33,447 nt of DNA from an uncultured Eubacteriales bacterium. Lineage in GTDB: Bacteria > Bacillota > Clostridia > Lachnospirales > Lachnospiraceae. The translations under genes were made by a program, and so were the position numbers. The notes under the pieces were generated by a model. It ran no database searches. It was given only the letters and a program-made list of their open reading frames with translations, and had not been told where the DNA came from. Within the stretch, counting starts at the first letter, position 1. Each line of letters starts with the position of its first letter. The stretch lies in assembly GCA_949289145.1 (NCBI GenBank), contig CASEML010000047.1, forward strand, positions 1 through 33,447, written 5' to 3'. This document shows, piece after piece, positions 16,014 to 24,055 of this stretch.

Positions 16014-17126
16014 ATGAGAGTAGGACACAGAAAACTGCTTATGATGATGTCTAGTGCATCAGCATTTATGTTTCTTACAGCGTTTGCAGGAGTTGCTACA
16101 GATACACAGAATGTGATTACTGAAGTGGAAGTTCCGGCAATAACAGTTGAAACATCACAGGAAGAAACAGATAAGGCAGTAACAGAAACAGTAACAGTAA
16201 CAGTAACAGAAGCACCGGTAGAAGTAACAGAGAATACGGTTCTAGAGCAAGCAGGAAATTCAGTTGAATGGGAAACGTTGGTTTTGGCAAATGTACAAGA
16301 ATCCCTTAACATTCGTGCAGAAGCCAGTGAAGAGTCAGAGGTAGTTGGAAAACTATATGCAGGCTGCAAAGGTTCCCTTCTAGAAAAGAAAGATGGCTGG
16401 ACAAAGATTGCATCCGGAGATGTAGTTGGTTTTGTAAAGGATGAATATATCGTTTACGGCGATTTAGCAAAGGATTTGGCAGGCACAAACGGAAATCTTG
16501 TAGTGGTTGTCAAAACAGAAACTCTGAGAGTCAGAGAAGAAGCAAAAGAAGATTCAGCAATTCTTGGTCTTGTAGCAGAAGAAGAAAATTTAGTGGTAGC
16601 AGACAAGGAGATTAAGGACGGCTGGATAAAAGTCAATTTTGATGATGTACAGGGATATGTATCCCTTGATTATGTAGAGGTAAAATATTCTTTTGGGTCT
16701 GCAGTTACTATTGAAGAAGAGATGGCTGCAAAAGCCGCAGTAGAAGCAGTAAAGGGAGAAGCTTCCCAGGGAGCTGCTACTTCACTTTCCAGTGATGATG
16801 TTTCTCTTTTGGCAGCAATGATTCAGTGCGAAGCAGGAAGCGAAAGTTTTGAAGGTAAAGTGGCAGTTGGAAATGTGATTTTAAATCGTGTAAACAGCGG
16901 TGGGTATCCAAATAGTATTTATGGTGTTATTACTGCACCGGGACAGTTCCCGCCGGCAACTAACGGAACACTGACTAGTGTGTTGGCAAGTGGAATTAGA
17001 AGTGAATGTATCCAGGCAGCGCAGACAGCCATGTCAGGAGTAAATTATGTTGGTAATGCAAAACATTTCCGTTCGGTATCATCAGGGTACAGCGGAACAG
17101 TGATTGGTAATCACGTATTTTGGTAA
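16014..17126 (+). CDS. secreted SH3-domain cell wall hydrolase (SleB-like)
   Basis: A 370-residue exported peptidoglycan hydrolase. The N terminus MRVGHRKLL plus a hydrophobic stretch (about 9-27) is a signal peptide ending near AGVA-TD. A Val/Thr/Glu-rich linker (about 35-80) follows. Two bacterial SH3 domains come next (about 88-150 and 163-225), each with the SLNIRAEAS / TLRVREEAK strand and a DGW(T/I)K motif, for wall binding. After an Ala-rich linker, a Hydrolase_2 domain (262-370) has AMIQCEAGSES (probable catalytic Glu273), NVILNRV and CIQAAQTAM. This domain is found in spore-cortex lytic enzyme SleB and in vegetative hydrolases; SH3 repeats suggest the latter. The ATG at 16014 is chosen because AGGAGG lies four bases upstream; the longer frame from 15963 would spoil the signal peptide. 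Confidence 0.92.
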   Translation: MRVGHRKLLMMMSSASAFMFLTAFAGVATDTQNVITEVEVPAITVETSQEETDKAVTETVTVTVTEAPVEVTENTVLEQAGNSVEWETLVLANVQESLNIRAEASEESEVVGKLYAGCKGSLLEKKDGWTKIASGDVVGFVKDEYIVYGDLAKDLAGTNGNLVVVVKTETLRVREEAKEDSAILGLVAEEENLVVADKEIKDGWIKVNFDDVQGYVSLDYVEVKYSFGSAVTIEEEMAAKAAVEAVKGEASQGAATSLSSDDVSLLAAMIQCEAGSESFEGKVAVGNVILNRVNSGGYPNSIYGVITAPGQFPPATNGTLTSVLASGIRSECIQAAQTAMSGVNYVGNAKHFRSVSSGYSGTVIGNHVFW

Positions 17127-17134
17127 ATAGAAAA

Positions 17135-17174
17135 CAGTAAAAAGTACGCTTCGTGTGCTTTTTACTGTTTTTTT
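17135..17174 (+). terminator. strong rho-independent terminator
   Basis: The stem begins CAGTAAAAAG (17135-17144), pairs with CTTTTTACTG, and is closed by a CTTCG-type loop. It is followed by TTTTTTTA. It ends the cell-wall hydrolase transcript. Confidence 0.9.
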
Positions 17175-17257
17175 ATGGGGAATTCCAGTCACTTTTTTGA
17201 AAAATTGTCATACTTTATATTAATTAGAATAAGCCTTAATTTGAAAGGAGTTTTTTT

Positions 17258-17611
17258 ATGAATACTGAGTTGAAGAGGGAAATGAAAGAGCCAATGTGTG
17301 AAGACATGAAGAAAGAAGGGTGTTCTGCAGTCGGGTATCAGGACGTTAACGTTTGTATTCCGGTTACCATTAAGCCTTTCGGTGAAGTGGGCAATGCAAA
17401 AACTAAGTGTCTGGGCAAGGCAGTTGTTATGTCAGGCTGCGATATCTGTCCGGGAAAGTCCGGTGACGTATGCAAATTTACCATCAGCCAGAAACTTCGG
17501 GTTGAGGTTCCGGTAATCTTCGGAGCAAGAGCAGAGGTAGGAGAAGCTTCGGTAGATTGTGAATGTGCAAAAGAGGTCAGCGACCGTGATATACATTCTT
17601 CGATATTATAA
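17258..17611 (+). CDS. cysteine-rich hypothetical protein
   Basis: A 117-residue soluble protein not recognised with confidence. It has nine Cys (14, 22, 33, 51, 61, 64, 72, 101, 103), including CDIC and CEC pairs, in a fold that looks beta-rich: VNVCIPVTIKPFGEVG, then KCLGKAVV, a Gly/Cys turn, and FTISQKLRVEVPVIFGARAEVG. The two alternating hydrophobic halves (PVTIKPFGEVGNAKTKC and PVIFGARAEVGEASVDC) resemble each other, suggesting an internal duplication. There is no signal peptide or membrane segment. A strong AAAGGAG precedes the ATG, and the gene is flanked by terminators on both sides, so it is monocistronic. Metal or redox binding, or a disulfide-linked coat protein, are possibilities only. 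Confidence 0.75.
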   Translation: MNTELKREMKEPMCEDMKKEGCSAVGYQDVNVCIPVTIKPFGEVGNAKTKCLGKAVVMSGCDICPGKSGDVCKFTISQKLRVEVPVIFGARAEVGEASVDCECAKEVSDRDIHSSIL

Positions 17612-17639
17612 AAATAATAGATTAATTAAAATCTCAAAG

Positions 17640-17673
17640 AAAAGGCTGCCGCATAACGTAGCAGCCTTTTCTA
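17640..17673 (+). terminator. terminator after the cysteine-rich gene
   Basis: AAAAGGCTGC (17640-17649) pairs perfectly with GCAGCCTTTT (17661-17670) around an 11-nt loop. The 3' arm ends in a T-tract. Confidence 0.85.
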
Positions 17674-17854
17674 ATCATTTTAGATTGTGAGAATTATAAA
17701 TGGAAAATTGGTTTATTTATTCTAATGATGTTACAGCCATATATTGGCTTTCTATTAGCCTTATAATTTATTGCCAGAAAGAGGTTGTTGAACGACAGGC
17801 AGAACGGACTGCTTATAGTAAAGACAGAGATTCAGGATAGTTTAAAAGTGTAAG

Positions 17855-17883
17855 TTGAAAAGAGTATGTGTATGTAATATAAT
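17855..17883 (+). promoter_or_regulatory. promoter reading toward the GNAT gene
   Basis: TTGAAA (17855-17860), exactly 17 bases, TATAAT (17878-17883). The predicted transcript would carry the 12-codon ORF, the CD3324-like remnant and the acetyltransferase gene. Confidence 0.75.
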
Positions 17884-17914
17884 CTATTTACCAAGGAAGA
17901 AGGAGGAAGAGTGC

Positions 17915-17953
17915 ATGCCGAAAAAATATTATGTGGAGATGTGTGCAGCATAG
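17915..17953 (+). CDS. 12-codon ORF with strong ribosome binding site
   Basis: ATG at 17915, eight bases after AGGAGG, encodes MPKKYYVEMCAA and stops at TAG 17951-17953. Promoter and ribosome binding site are both excellent, so it is very likely translated if the region is active. It may be a leader peptide or the start of a gene whose remainder has been lost. Confidence 0.35.
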   Translation: MPKKYYVEMCAA

Positions 17954-18013
17954 GCTGTCACATGCTGATAGATTATGTATTCTTGTACGAAAATTGTATT
18001 TAGAGGCAGACAC

Positions 18014-18187
18014 TTGGGCTATAACAACGGAAAACAAATATTATCAATTGAGTTGATAAAACAGATTCAGCAATATGTGGATGGTGAAAGTACCTATATT
18101 CCCAAAAGGGAAGAAACTTTTAGAAACCATTCATTTTTGTTATCGTATAAGTATAAAAACATGAACAAGGAGGATACGAAGAAATGA
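18014..18187 (+). pseudogene. CD3324 family protein remnant
   Basis: From a TTG at 18014 the frame reads GYNNGKQIL, then ELIKQIQQYVDGE and TYIPKREE. This is the N-terminal signature of the small CD3324-type proteins, which normally continue with a Trp-Gly segment and a C-terminal helix-turn-helix of about 50 residues. Here the frame leaves the family after about 35 residues (RNHSFLLSYKYKN) and runs into the GNAT gene's ribosome binding site, ending at 18187. Loss of the DNA-binding half means no function is expected. Family assignment rests on remembered motif similarity. Confidence 0.5.
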
Positions 18188-18747
18188 ACGACAATTGGGT
18201 TATAAAATCCATGGATGAAAAGCATAAACAGGAATCCTTAAATTTTGTAGAGAAGGTATTTACTACATCTGAGGGAGAAAAGGAAGGAAAACTAGTAAGG
18301 AATTTAGTAGAAGAAATTAGAAGTAAAAAATTTTATCTGCCAGATCTGGAATTGATTATGGTAGATGAGGCGGATTCTGTTATTGGGTATGCCATGTTTT
18401 CACGGTTTCATCTGGAAGGAAAATATGAAGAGCAATTATTGATACTTACCCCGGTGGCGGTTAAGACAGAATTACAAAGACAGCATATTTCAAAGGAACT
18501 GATTGAATATGGTTTTGAAAAAGCAAAAGAAATGGGATATGAGGTAGTGCTTGTAGAAGGTAATCCGCAAAACTACAATCCAAGAGGCTTTGAAACCTCC
18601 TGCAATTATGGCATTACAGCCAGTGAAAAAGTCGGACTTCCTGCGCCGGAGTGCTTGATGGTAAAAGAATTAAAAGAAGGTGCACTGGAATCTATGAAGG
18701 GAATGGTAGACTATTCTTATTATGAAAGTCTTGTTAGTGAAGAATAA
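18184..18747 (+). CDS. GNAT family N-acetyltransferase
   Basis: A 187-residue acetyl-CoA-dependent acetyltransferase of the COG3153 (YhbS-like) type. It shows the GNAT order: N-terminal helix (QESLNFVEKVF), beta strand LELIMVDEADSVIGYAMFS, strand 4 LLILTPVAV, then the CoA-binding helix and VVLVEGNPQNYNPRGFE, the usual motif before the last strand. The pyrophosphate loop is unusual: QRQHIS stands where the family has Q/R-x-x-G-x-G/A, so both glycine-type positions are replaced and CoA binding may be altered. The ATG at 18184 follows AAGGAGG. The substrate is unknown. The upstream gene remnant shares its transcript. Confidence 0.85.
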   Translation: MNDNWVIKSMDEKHKQESLNFVEKVFTTSEGEKEGKLVRNLVEEIRSKKFYLPDLELIMVDEADSVIGYAMFSRFHLEGKYEEQLLILTPVAVKTELQRQHISKELIEYGFEKAKEMGYEVVLVEGNPQNYNPRGFETSCNYGITASEKVGLPAPECLMVKELKEGALESMKGMVDYSYYESLVSEE

Positions 18748-19000
18748 TGTATTGCAGAACTTTTGCCAATATTTCAATCTCTTATGACTATATATTTTAT
18801 ACAATTTAACTCTGGATTTGGTTTCTGATGTTACTATTAAAAAAGAAGTTTGTGGAATTTTTGAACGCACTTTGTACCTGCCATATTTTAGTCGTTCTCA
18901 ATAAAATATTGTTTAAAAACAGAAATTATAGTATAATAAAAAGGTACATAGCGATACAACATATGTAGTTTATATGATTAACAAAAAGAGGAGGGGAAAG
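18748..19000. other. intergenic region before nfeD
   Basis: No gene seen. A 38-codon open stretch (18788-18903) lacks a start codon and is not recognised. The promoter at 18909-18937 and the GAGGAGG before the ATG at 19001 belong to the NfeD gene. Confidence 0.5.
18909..18937 (+). promoter_or_regulatory. promoter of the NfeD-SPFH operon
   Basis: TTGTTT (18909-18914), exactly 17 bases, consensus TATAAT (18932-18937). Confidence 0.75.
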
Positions 19001-19438
19001 ATGGAAACACAGACAATCTTGTGGCTTGTTGTTTTTGTATTGATGGTAATTATTGAAATTGCTACAATGGGTCTTACCACCATATGGTTTGCAGGCGGAG
19101 CGGTAATTTCTTTTTTGCTTGCATTGTTCGGCGTTCCATTTAAGGCACAGATTGTAGTATTTTTGATAGTATCATTCTTAATATTGTTTATCACCAGACC
19201 AATTGCCATGAAACATCTTAATTTAAAAAGAACCAAAACCAATGTGGATGAACTGGCAGGGAAACATGCCGTAGTCACTAAAGAAATCAATAACATAAAA
19301 GGTGAGGGGCAGATTGTATTAAACGGCATTGAATGGACTGCGAGAAGTGAGGATGATGAGATTATTCCGGCAAATACAGAAGTGGAAGTAGTGGAAATTA
19401 AGGGAGTAAAGGCATTCGTCAGACAAAAGAAAGCATAA
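19001..19438 (+). CDS. NfeD family membrane protein
   Basis: A 145-residue short-form NfeD protein. Two or three N-terminal membrane segments (about 5-27, 30-48 and 49-68) are followed by a soluble C-terminal domain (about 85-143), the small OB-like barrel of the family (KHAVVTKEIN, GQIVLNGIEWTARS, VEVVEIKGVKAFV). NfeD proteins pair with SPFH/stomatin proteins, and the next gene 19 bases downstream is such a protein, so the two probably act together in membrane microdomain organisation. The ATG at 19001 is used because GAGGAGG precedes it; an upstream in-frame ATG at 18974 has no such site. Confidence 0.92.
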   Translation: METQTILWLVVFVLMVIIEIATMGLTTIWFAGGAVISFLLALFGVPFKAQIVVFLIVSFLILFITRPIAMKHLNLKRTKTNVDELAGKHAVVTKEINNIKGEGQIVLNGIEWTARSEDDEIIPANTEVEVVEIKGVKAFVRQKKA

Positions 19439-19457
19439 CAGAGAGGAGAAAAGAAAA

Positions 19458-20375
19458 GTGTTTTTTGTATTTTGTATATTCGTAATTATTATATTAATTA
19501 TACTTGTATCCAATATAAAAATCGTGCCTCAGGCACAGGCATATGTTCTAGAGCGTCTTGGAGGATATCAGGCAACCTGGTCTGTAGGACTTCATGTAAA
19601 GATTCCGTTTATTGACAGGATTGCAAAAAAAGTTCCTTTAAAAGAACAGGTAGTGGACTTTCCGCCACAGCCGGTTATCACAAAAGACAATGCAACTATT
19701 CAGATTGATACCGTAGTATTTTTCCAAATTACGGATGCCAAATTATTTACTTATGGTGTAGAAAATCCAATTATGGCGATAGAGAACCTGACAGCGACTA
19801 CACTTCGTAATATTATCGGTGATTTGGAACTGGATGAAACATTGACTTCAAGAGAAACTATCAATACCAAGATGCGCGCTTCTCTGGACGTGGCAACAGA
19901 TCCATGGGGAATCAAAGTAAACCGTGTGGAATTAAAGAACATCATCCCACCGGCAACCATCAAAGAAGCCATGGAAAAGCAGATGAAGGCTGACCGTGAG
20001 CGCAGAGAAGCAATTCTCCGTGCAGAAGGTGAAAAGAAATCCTCTATTCTCGTGGCAGAAGGTAATAAACAGTCCGCCATCTTAGAGGCGGAAGCAGAAA
20101 AGCAGGCAGCGATTCTTCGGGCAGAAGCAAAGAAAGAGGCTATGATTCGGGAGGCAGAAGGTGAAGCAGAGGCTATTCTGAAGGTACAGCAGGCAAATGC
20201 AGATGGCCTTCGTTTCTTAAAGGAAGCAGCACCGGATGCAGCCGTATTACAGCTTAAGAGTCTGGAAGCTTTTGAAAGAGCGGCAGACGGTCAGGCAACC
20301 AAGATTATTATTCCATCAGAAATTCAGGGTCTTGCAGGACTGGCAAAATCAGTGGTGGAAGTGGCAGAAAAATAA
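19458..20375 (+). CDS. SPFH/band 7 domain protein
   Basis: A 305-residue membrane-anchored scaffold of the stomatin/QmcA/HflC-like group. One hydrophobic segment (1-19) anchors it. The SPFH domain (about 20-180) contains AYVLERLGGYQATWSVGLHVKIPF and TKDNATIQIDTVVFFQI. A long coiled coil (about 185-260) is built of repeated AEGEKKS / AEAEKQA / AEAKKEA units. The C-terminal part (AAVLQLKSLEAFERAADG) is typical of oligomerising members. It should assemble into membrane rings and works with the NfeD protein. It starts with GTG at 19458 after GAGAGGAG. Confidence 0.93.
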   Translation: MFFVFCIFVIIILIILVSNIKIVPQAQAYVLERLGGYQATWSVGLHVKIPFIDRIAKKVPLKEQVVDFPPQPVITKDNATIQIDTVVFFQITDAKLFTYGVENPIMAIENLTATTLRNIIGDLELDETLTSRETINTKMRASLDVATDPWGIKVNRVELKNIIPPATIKEAMEKQMKADRERREAILRAEGEKKSSILVAEGNKQSAILEAEAEKQAAILRAEAKKEAMIREAEGEAEAILKVQQANADGLRFLKEAAPDAAVLQLKSLEAFERAADGQATKIIIPSEIQGLAGLAKSVVEVAEK

Positions 20376-20386
20376 AGGATTTCAGG

Positions 20387-20526
20387 GTAACAATTCAGTT
20401 CTCTTGCGGTTGGAGGAACGCCCCAAATAACAGCAGAAGCTTCCAGAGCAGACTTTTTAACAGCTCTGGAAGCTTCTGCTGTTATTTGGGGCTGTGCACT
20501 GCAACATCTAGGAGATAAATTGTTAC
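20387..20526. repeat. 140-bp hairpin element, copy 4 (CTGAACTGTTAC family)
   Basis: The left end is GTAACAATTCAG (20387-20398) and the right end is AAATTGTTAC (ends 20526). Imperfect basal arms (about 33 bases) lead via GAACGCCCC to a perfect 30-bp stem (20420-20449 with 20463-20492). It closes on the 13-nt loop AGACTTTTTAACA (20450-20462). The stem sequence is unrelated to that of the copy at 6329. It lies 11 bases after the SPFH stop codon and may also end or stabilise that mRNA, although no U-tract follows. Confidence 0.88.
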
Positions 20527-20594
20527 AATGATCATTTTCCAGAGGGCAAATACGAATTAACTGCTTAGGGCGACTTTTTTTCGTACGGGAGTAC

Positions 20595-20623
20595 TTGTAA
20601 TACCAACTCAAAATGTATATAAT
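20595..20623 (+). promoter_or_regulatory. promoter of the patatin-like gene
   Basis: TTGTAA (20595-20600), exactly 17 bases, TATAAT (20618-20623), 22 bases before the GTG start. GTACGGGAGTAC overlaps the upstream flank (20583-20594) and could be a small operator. Confidence 0.75.
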
Positions 20624-20644
20624 CTAATGTAATGGGGTGATAAA

Positions 20645-21808
20645 GTGGAAATGTCATTGGATATAACAAAGGAATATGCACTTGTGTTGGAAGGCGGTGG
20701 TGCCAAAGGGGCTTACCAAATTGGTGCATGGCATGCCTTAAGAGAAGCAGGTGTGAAGATCAGTGCAGTGGCAGGAACATCGGTGGGAGCACTAAATGCT
20801 GCATTAATTTGCATGGGAGATTTAGAGGCGGCAGAAAATATATGGAAAAATATCAGCAATTCCAAAGTCATGGAAGTGGATGAAGAAAAGACGGCACAGC
20901 TTTTTGGCGGTAATGCAAAGCTGCATGACTGGGTGCAGACCGTATTTAAGTATGCGGCAGAGGGCGGTGCAGATATCACACCTTTAAAGGAGCTGATTGC
21001 GGGAGCCATTGATGAACAGACCATTAAAAAGGGAAAGATATCTTTTTATCTGCATACATTTTGTCTCAGTGATATGAAAGAATTGGATGTGGATGTAAAA
21101 GAAGTTGACGATGGGCTGTTGCCGGACTTTTTGCTGGCAAGTGCCTACCTTCCGGTATTTAAGCATGAGAAACTTCACGGGAAAAGTTACATGGATCCGG
21201 GGATGTTCAATAATGTCCCGTTGGATTCTTTAATCAAGAGAGACTATAAGGATATTATTATGCTTCGAATATTCGGGCCGGGAAGATACAAGCCCATAGA
21301 AATACCGGAAGATGTGAATATATACAGCGTAGAACCCAGAGTAAATCTTGGAAATATATTAAATTTTGACGCAAAAAAGAGTATCAACAATTTAAAAATC
21401 GGTTACTATGATACGAAAAGAATGTTATATAATTTATCCGGTAGGATTTATTATATTGATGAAAATGAAAAAGAGTGTTATTATTTAAAACAGCTGACAG
21501 AAATTCAAGAATCGGTGATGGAATTTGCCAACAGCAGTTACACATTAAAAAACACCAAATCCACCTATCGGCTTTATATGGAAGATACCTTAGGTATCAT
21601 TGCGGAAAAATTAAGATTAAAAAAATATGATTATAAAACATTATATCTTTCTATTTTGGAAGCCACGGCGAAACTTTTGAAAGTGCCCAAATATTCCATT
21701 TATACGGTGGAAGAATTGAAAGCTTCCGTCAGGGAGAAAGAAAAAATAGAAGAACTTCCGGCATTTGTTTATATCATTCTGGACAGGCTGCCGGAAAATA
21801 CAGTATAG
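20645..21808 (+). CDS. patatin-like phospholipase family protein
   Basis: A 387-residue predicted serine acyl hydrolase. The N-terminal patatin domain has the oxyanion-hole loop GGGAKG (17-22), the nucleophile elbow GTSVG (Ser46) and a catalytic Asp in [10 protein letters not shown] (Asp184; DPG instead of the common DGG/DGA). The remaining 200 residues are a mostly charged, helical C-terminal region without a known motif. There is no signal peptide, so it acts in the cytosol or on the inner face of the membrane, probably on phospholipids. The start is GTG at 20645, close behind GGGGTG; an ATG two codons later is possible. No terminator separates it from argF, 29 bases on. Confidence 0.9.
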   Translation: MEMSLDITKEYALVLEGGGAKGAYQIGAWHALREAGVKISAVAGTSVGALNAALICMGDLEAAENIWKNISNSKVMEVDEEKTAQLFGGNAKLHDWVQTVFKYAAEGGADITPLKELIAGAIDEQTIKKGKISFYLHTFCLSDMKELDVDVKEVDDGLLPDFLLASAYLPVFKHEKLHGKSYMDPGMFNNVPLDSLIKRDYKDIIMLRIFGPGRYKPIEIPEDVNIYSVEPRVNLGNILNFDAKKSINNLKIGYYDTKRMLYNLSGRIYYIDENEKECYYLKQLTEIQESVMEFANSSYTLKNTKSTYRLYMEDTLGIIAEKLRLKKYDYKTLYLSILEATAKLLKVPKYSIYTVEELKASVREKEKIEELPAFVYIILDRLPENTV

Positions 21809-21837
21809 GAAGAACGCAAGGATTAGGAGGAAGAAAA

Positions 21838-22782
21838 ATGAACTTAAAAGGACGCAGTTTTTTAACACTGAAGGATTTTACACCGGAAGAAATTCTGTAT
21901 TTAATTGATTTGGCAGCAGAGTTGAAAGCAAAGAAGAAACAGGGAATTTTAGGAAGCAGCCTGAAAGGAAAAAATATTGCATTAATCTTTGAAAAGCCTT
22001 CTACAAGAACCCGTTGTGCTTTTACCGTTGCCTGCAACGATGAAAGCGGTTATCCTGAATATCTGGGGAAAGATGACATTCAGCTGGGTTATAAAGAAAG
22101 TGTGGAAGATACTGCGAGAGTATTAGGACGAATGTTTGATGGAATTGAATTTCGTGGATTTGAACAGCGCACCGTAGAAAAACTGGCAGAATATAGTGGC
22201 GTACCTGTCTGGAATGGTCTGACAGACGATTATCATCCCACACAGATTCTGGCAGACTTTTTAACAGTAAAGGAGCACTTCGGATATTTAAAGGGAATTC
22301 ATTTTGTATATCTAGGTGATGGACGCAACAATATGGCGAACTCTTTAATGATCGGTTCCGGAAAGTTAGGACTGCACTTTACCATCATTGCGCCGAAGAA
22401 ATTATGGCCAAAAGAAGATCTGGTAGAATTAACCAAAGGATATGCAAAAGAGTCTGGCGGAACTATTACGATTACAGATTCTTTGGATGGAGTAAAGGAT
22501 GCAGATGTGCTGTATACTGATGTATGGGCATCTATGGGGGAAGAAGATAAAGCAGCAGAGAGAATAGCATTGTTAAAGGATTATCAGGTGAATACAGAAC
22601 TGATGAACCGTACAGAAAAAGATACTACTGTATTTTTACATTGTCTTCCGGCAGTGAAAGGAAATGAAGTAACAGAAGAAGTATTTGAATCTTCCAAATC
22701 ACTGGTATTTGATGAGGCAGAAAACCGTATGCATACCATTAAGGCTGTTATGGTAGCAACTCTTGGTGAGGACAATGAATAA
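21838..22782 (+). CDS. argF: ornithine carbamoyltransferase
   Basis: A 314-residue transcarbamylase making citrulline from ornithine and carbamoyl phosphate in arginine biosynthesis (or in reverse in arginine catabolism). The carbamoyl-phosphate loop is STRTR (55-59), followed by HPTQ (133-136) and the ornithine-side motif HCLPA (268-272). Length and motifs match OTC; there is no sign of the putrescine or aspartate versions. The ATG follows TTAGGAGGAAG. No other arg gene is nearby, so it lies apart from the rest of the pathway. Its end overlaps the next small gene. Confidence 0.93.
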   Translation: MNLKGRSFLTLKDFTPEEILYLIDLAAELKAKKKQGILGSSLKGKNIALIFEKPSTRTRCAFTVACNDESGYPEYLGKDDIQLGYKESVEDTARVLGRMFDGIEFRGFEQRTVEKLAEYSGVPVWNGLTDDYHPTQILADFLTVKEHFGYLKGIHFVYLGDGRNNMANSLMIGSGKLGLHFTIIAPKKLWPKEDLVELTKGYAKESGGTITITDSLDGVKDADVLYTDVWASMGEEDKAAERIALLKDYQVNTELMNRTEKDTTVFLHCLPAVKGNEVTEEVFESSKSLVFDEAENRMHTIKAVMVATLGEDNE

Positions 22783-23035
22783 GATTACCGAGAAAGACAT
22801 TAATACCATCGATTGTGTGAATCTGGGTGTGGGATGTCTGATCATACTGTCCACCATATTCGCATTCTGGGATGGAAATGTGAAGTTGTTTCTATTCCCG
22901 GTAATTTTTTTGCTGGGTTCTTTTATGAACTGTATGTGGGGCGTAAAAAAAATGGGAAAAAATAAAATGGCAGCTATTGGGTGTCTTGGCATTGGAATTG
23001 TACTATTTCTAATTGCTGTGGTATTGGCATTTTAG
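22775..23035 (+). CDS. small three-helix membrane protein
   Basis: An 86-residue hydrophobic protein. Three membrane segments are seen: about 17-36 ([16 protein letters not shown]), 41-60 ([16 protein letters not shown]) and 66-86. A charged N terminus ([13 protein letters not shown]) and a short KKMGKNK loop before the third helix favour a cytoplasmic N terminus and loop. The ATG at 22775 lies inside the argF stop region (8-base overlap) after GGTGAGG, indicating translational coupling. The family is not recognised; similar small proteins are common in Lachnospiraceae operons. Confidence 0.75.
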   Translation: MNKITEKDINTIDCVNLGVGCLIILSTIFAFWDGNVKLFLFPVIFLLGSFMNCMWGVKKMGKNKMAAIGCLGIGIVLFLIAVVLAF

Positions 23036-23056
23036 GAGAAGAAAAGAGGAAACGCT

Positions 23057-24055
23057 GTGGAATTGAAATCGGAAATACTGAATATGTTAAAGAATACTCA
23101 GGGCTATGTGTCAGGTCAGCAGCTTTGTGATAAATTTAACGTTTCCAGAACCGCTATATGGAAGAACATTAACAGCTTAAAAGACGAAGGTTACGAAATT
23201 GAAGCAGTGCGCAATAAAGGTTACTATCTGAAAGAAACGGCAGATGTGTTAAATGAAAGCGAAATCACTAGCTTTTTGAATACAAAGTGGAATGCAAGAG
23301 AAATCTATTATTACAAAGAGACAGACTCCACCAATGTGAGGGCGAAAGAATTATTTCAAAAGGGAGCATCCCACGGTACTCTAGTGGTGGCAGAGGGGCA
23401 GACGCAAGGCAGAGGAAGAATGGGCAGAGTATGGGAATCTCCCAAGGGAGAAGCTATTTACATGACAACATTATTAAAGCCTCAGATACATCCTACAGAA
23501 GCTTCCATGCTGACACTGGTGATGGCTTTAAGCATTGCCAGAACTTTTCAGGAAATGTACGGTATCGAGATAGGTCAGGACGGTATACAGATTAAATGGC
23601 CCAATGATATTGTACTGAAGAAAAAGAAAATTACCGGTATTCTCACGGAAATGAGCGCCGATATGGATGAGGTTCATTATGTGATCATTGGTACAGGTAT
23701 TAATATGAATATTACCGACATACCGGAGGAACTGCAGGAGAAGGCAACCTCTCTTCTTTTGGAGACAGGGAAGAAATTGAAACGTTCTCAGGTCATAGGT
23801 AAGGCAATGGACAATTTTGAACAAGACTATGAGAAGTTTATGGAAAGTCATGACTTGAAGTTTTTGAAAGAAGACTACCAGAAATTTCTGGTAAATAGGG
23901 ATGCTCAGGTTCGGGTGTTAGACCCTAAAGCAGAATATACAGGCATTGCCAGAGGAATTAATGATAAGGGCGAATTATTAATAGAAAAGAACGGAGAAAT
24001 CATCACTGTATATGCAGGAGAAGTATCTGTCAGAGGAATATATGGATATGTATAA
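23057..24055 (+). CDS. birA: bifunctional biotin ligase / biotin operon repressor
   Basis: A 332-residue BirA with an N-terminal winged helix-turn-helix (1-60, VSGQQLCDKFNVSRTAIWKNI), the biotin protein ligase domain (about 75-260) and the small C-terminal SH3-like domain (280-328). Key motifs are the biotinyl-AMP loop GRGRMGR and KWPNDI. It attaches biotin to carboxylase subunits and, with the HTH domain, should repress biotin synthesis or uptake genes using biotinyl-AMP as co-repressor. GTG start at 23057, six bases after AGAGGA. No biotin genes are nearby. Confidence 0.93.
   Translation: MELKSEILNMLKNTQGYVSGQQLCDKFNVSRTAIWKNINSLKDEGYEIEAVRNKGYYLKETADVLNESEITSFLNTKWNAREIYYYKETDSTNVRAKELFQKGASHGTLVVAEGQTQGRGRMGRVWESPKGEAIYMTTLLKPQIHPTEASMLTLVMALSIARTFQEMYGIEIGQDGIQIKWPNDIVLKKKKITGILTEMSADMDEVHYVIIGTGINMNITDIPEELQEKATSLLLETGKKLKRSQVIGKAMDNFEQDYEKFMESHDLKFLKEDYQKFLVNRDAQVRVLDPKAEYTGIARGINDKGELLIEKNGEIITVYAGEVSVRGIYGYV

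Larger units (their letters stand above)
17674..18013. other. decayed or regulatory stretch before the GNAT gene
   Basis: No normal gene. A 46-codon ATG frame at 17700-17840 has no ribosome binding site and is probably spurious. A very good promoter (17855-17883) and an AGGAGG (17901-17906) lead into a 12-codon ORF at 17915-17953. All frames after it carry stops until the CD3324-like remnant. Confidence 0.5.

Noticed and set aside
17700-17840. 46-codon ORF MENWFIYSND...
   Set aside because: No ribosome binding site, no promoter, and it directly follows a terminator; it reads like random open sequence.
18788-18903. 38-codon open frame after the GNAT gene
   Set aside because: No start codon and no recognisable family; not enough to call a remnant.
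20420-20492. Plain rho-independent terminator of the SPFH gene
   Set aside because: The stem is far longer than usual, no T-tract follows, and ends and loop match another intergenic copy. It is better described as a repeat element, though it may also affect termination.
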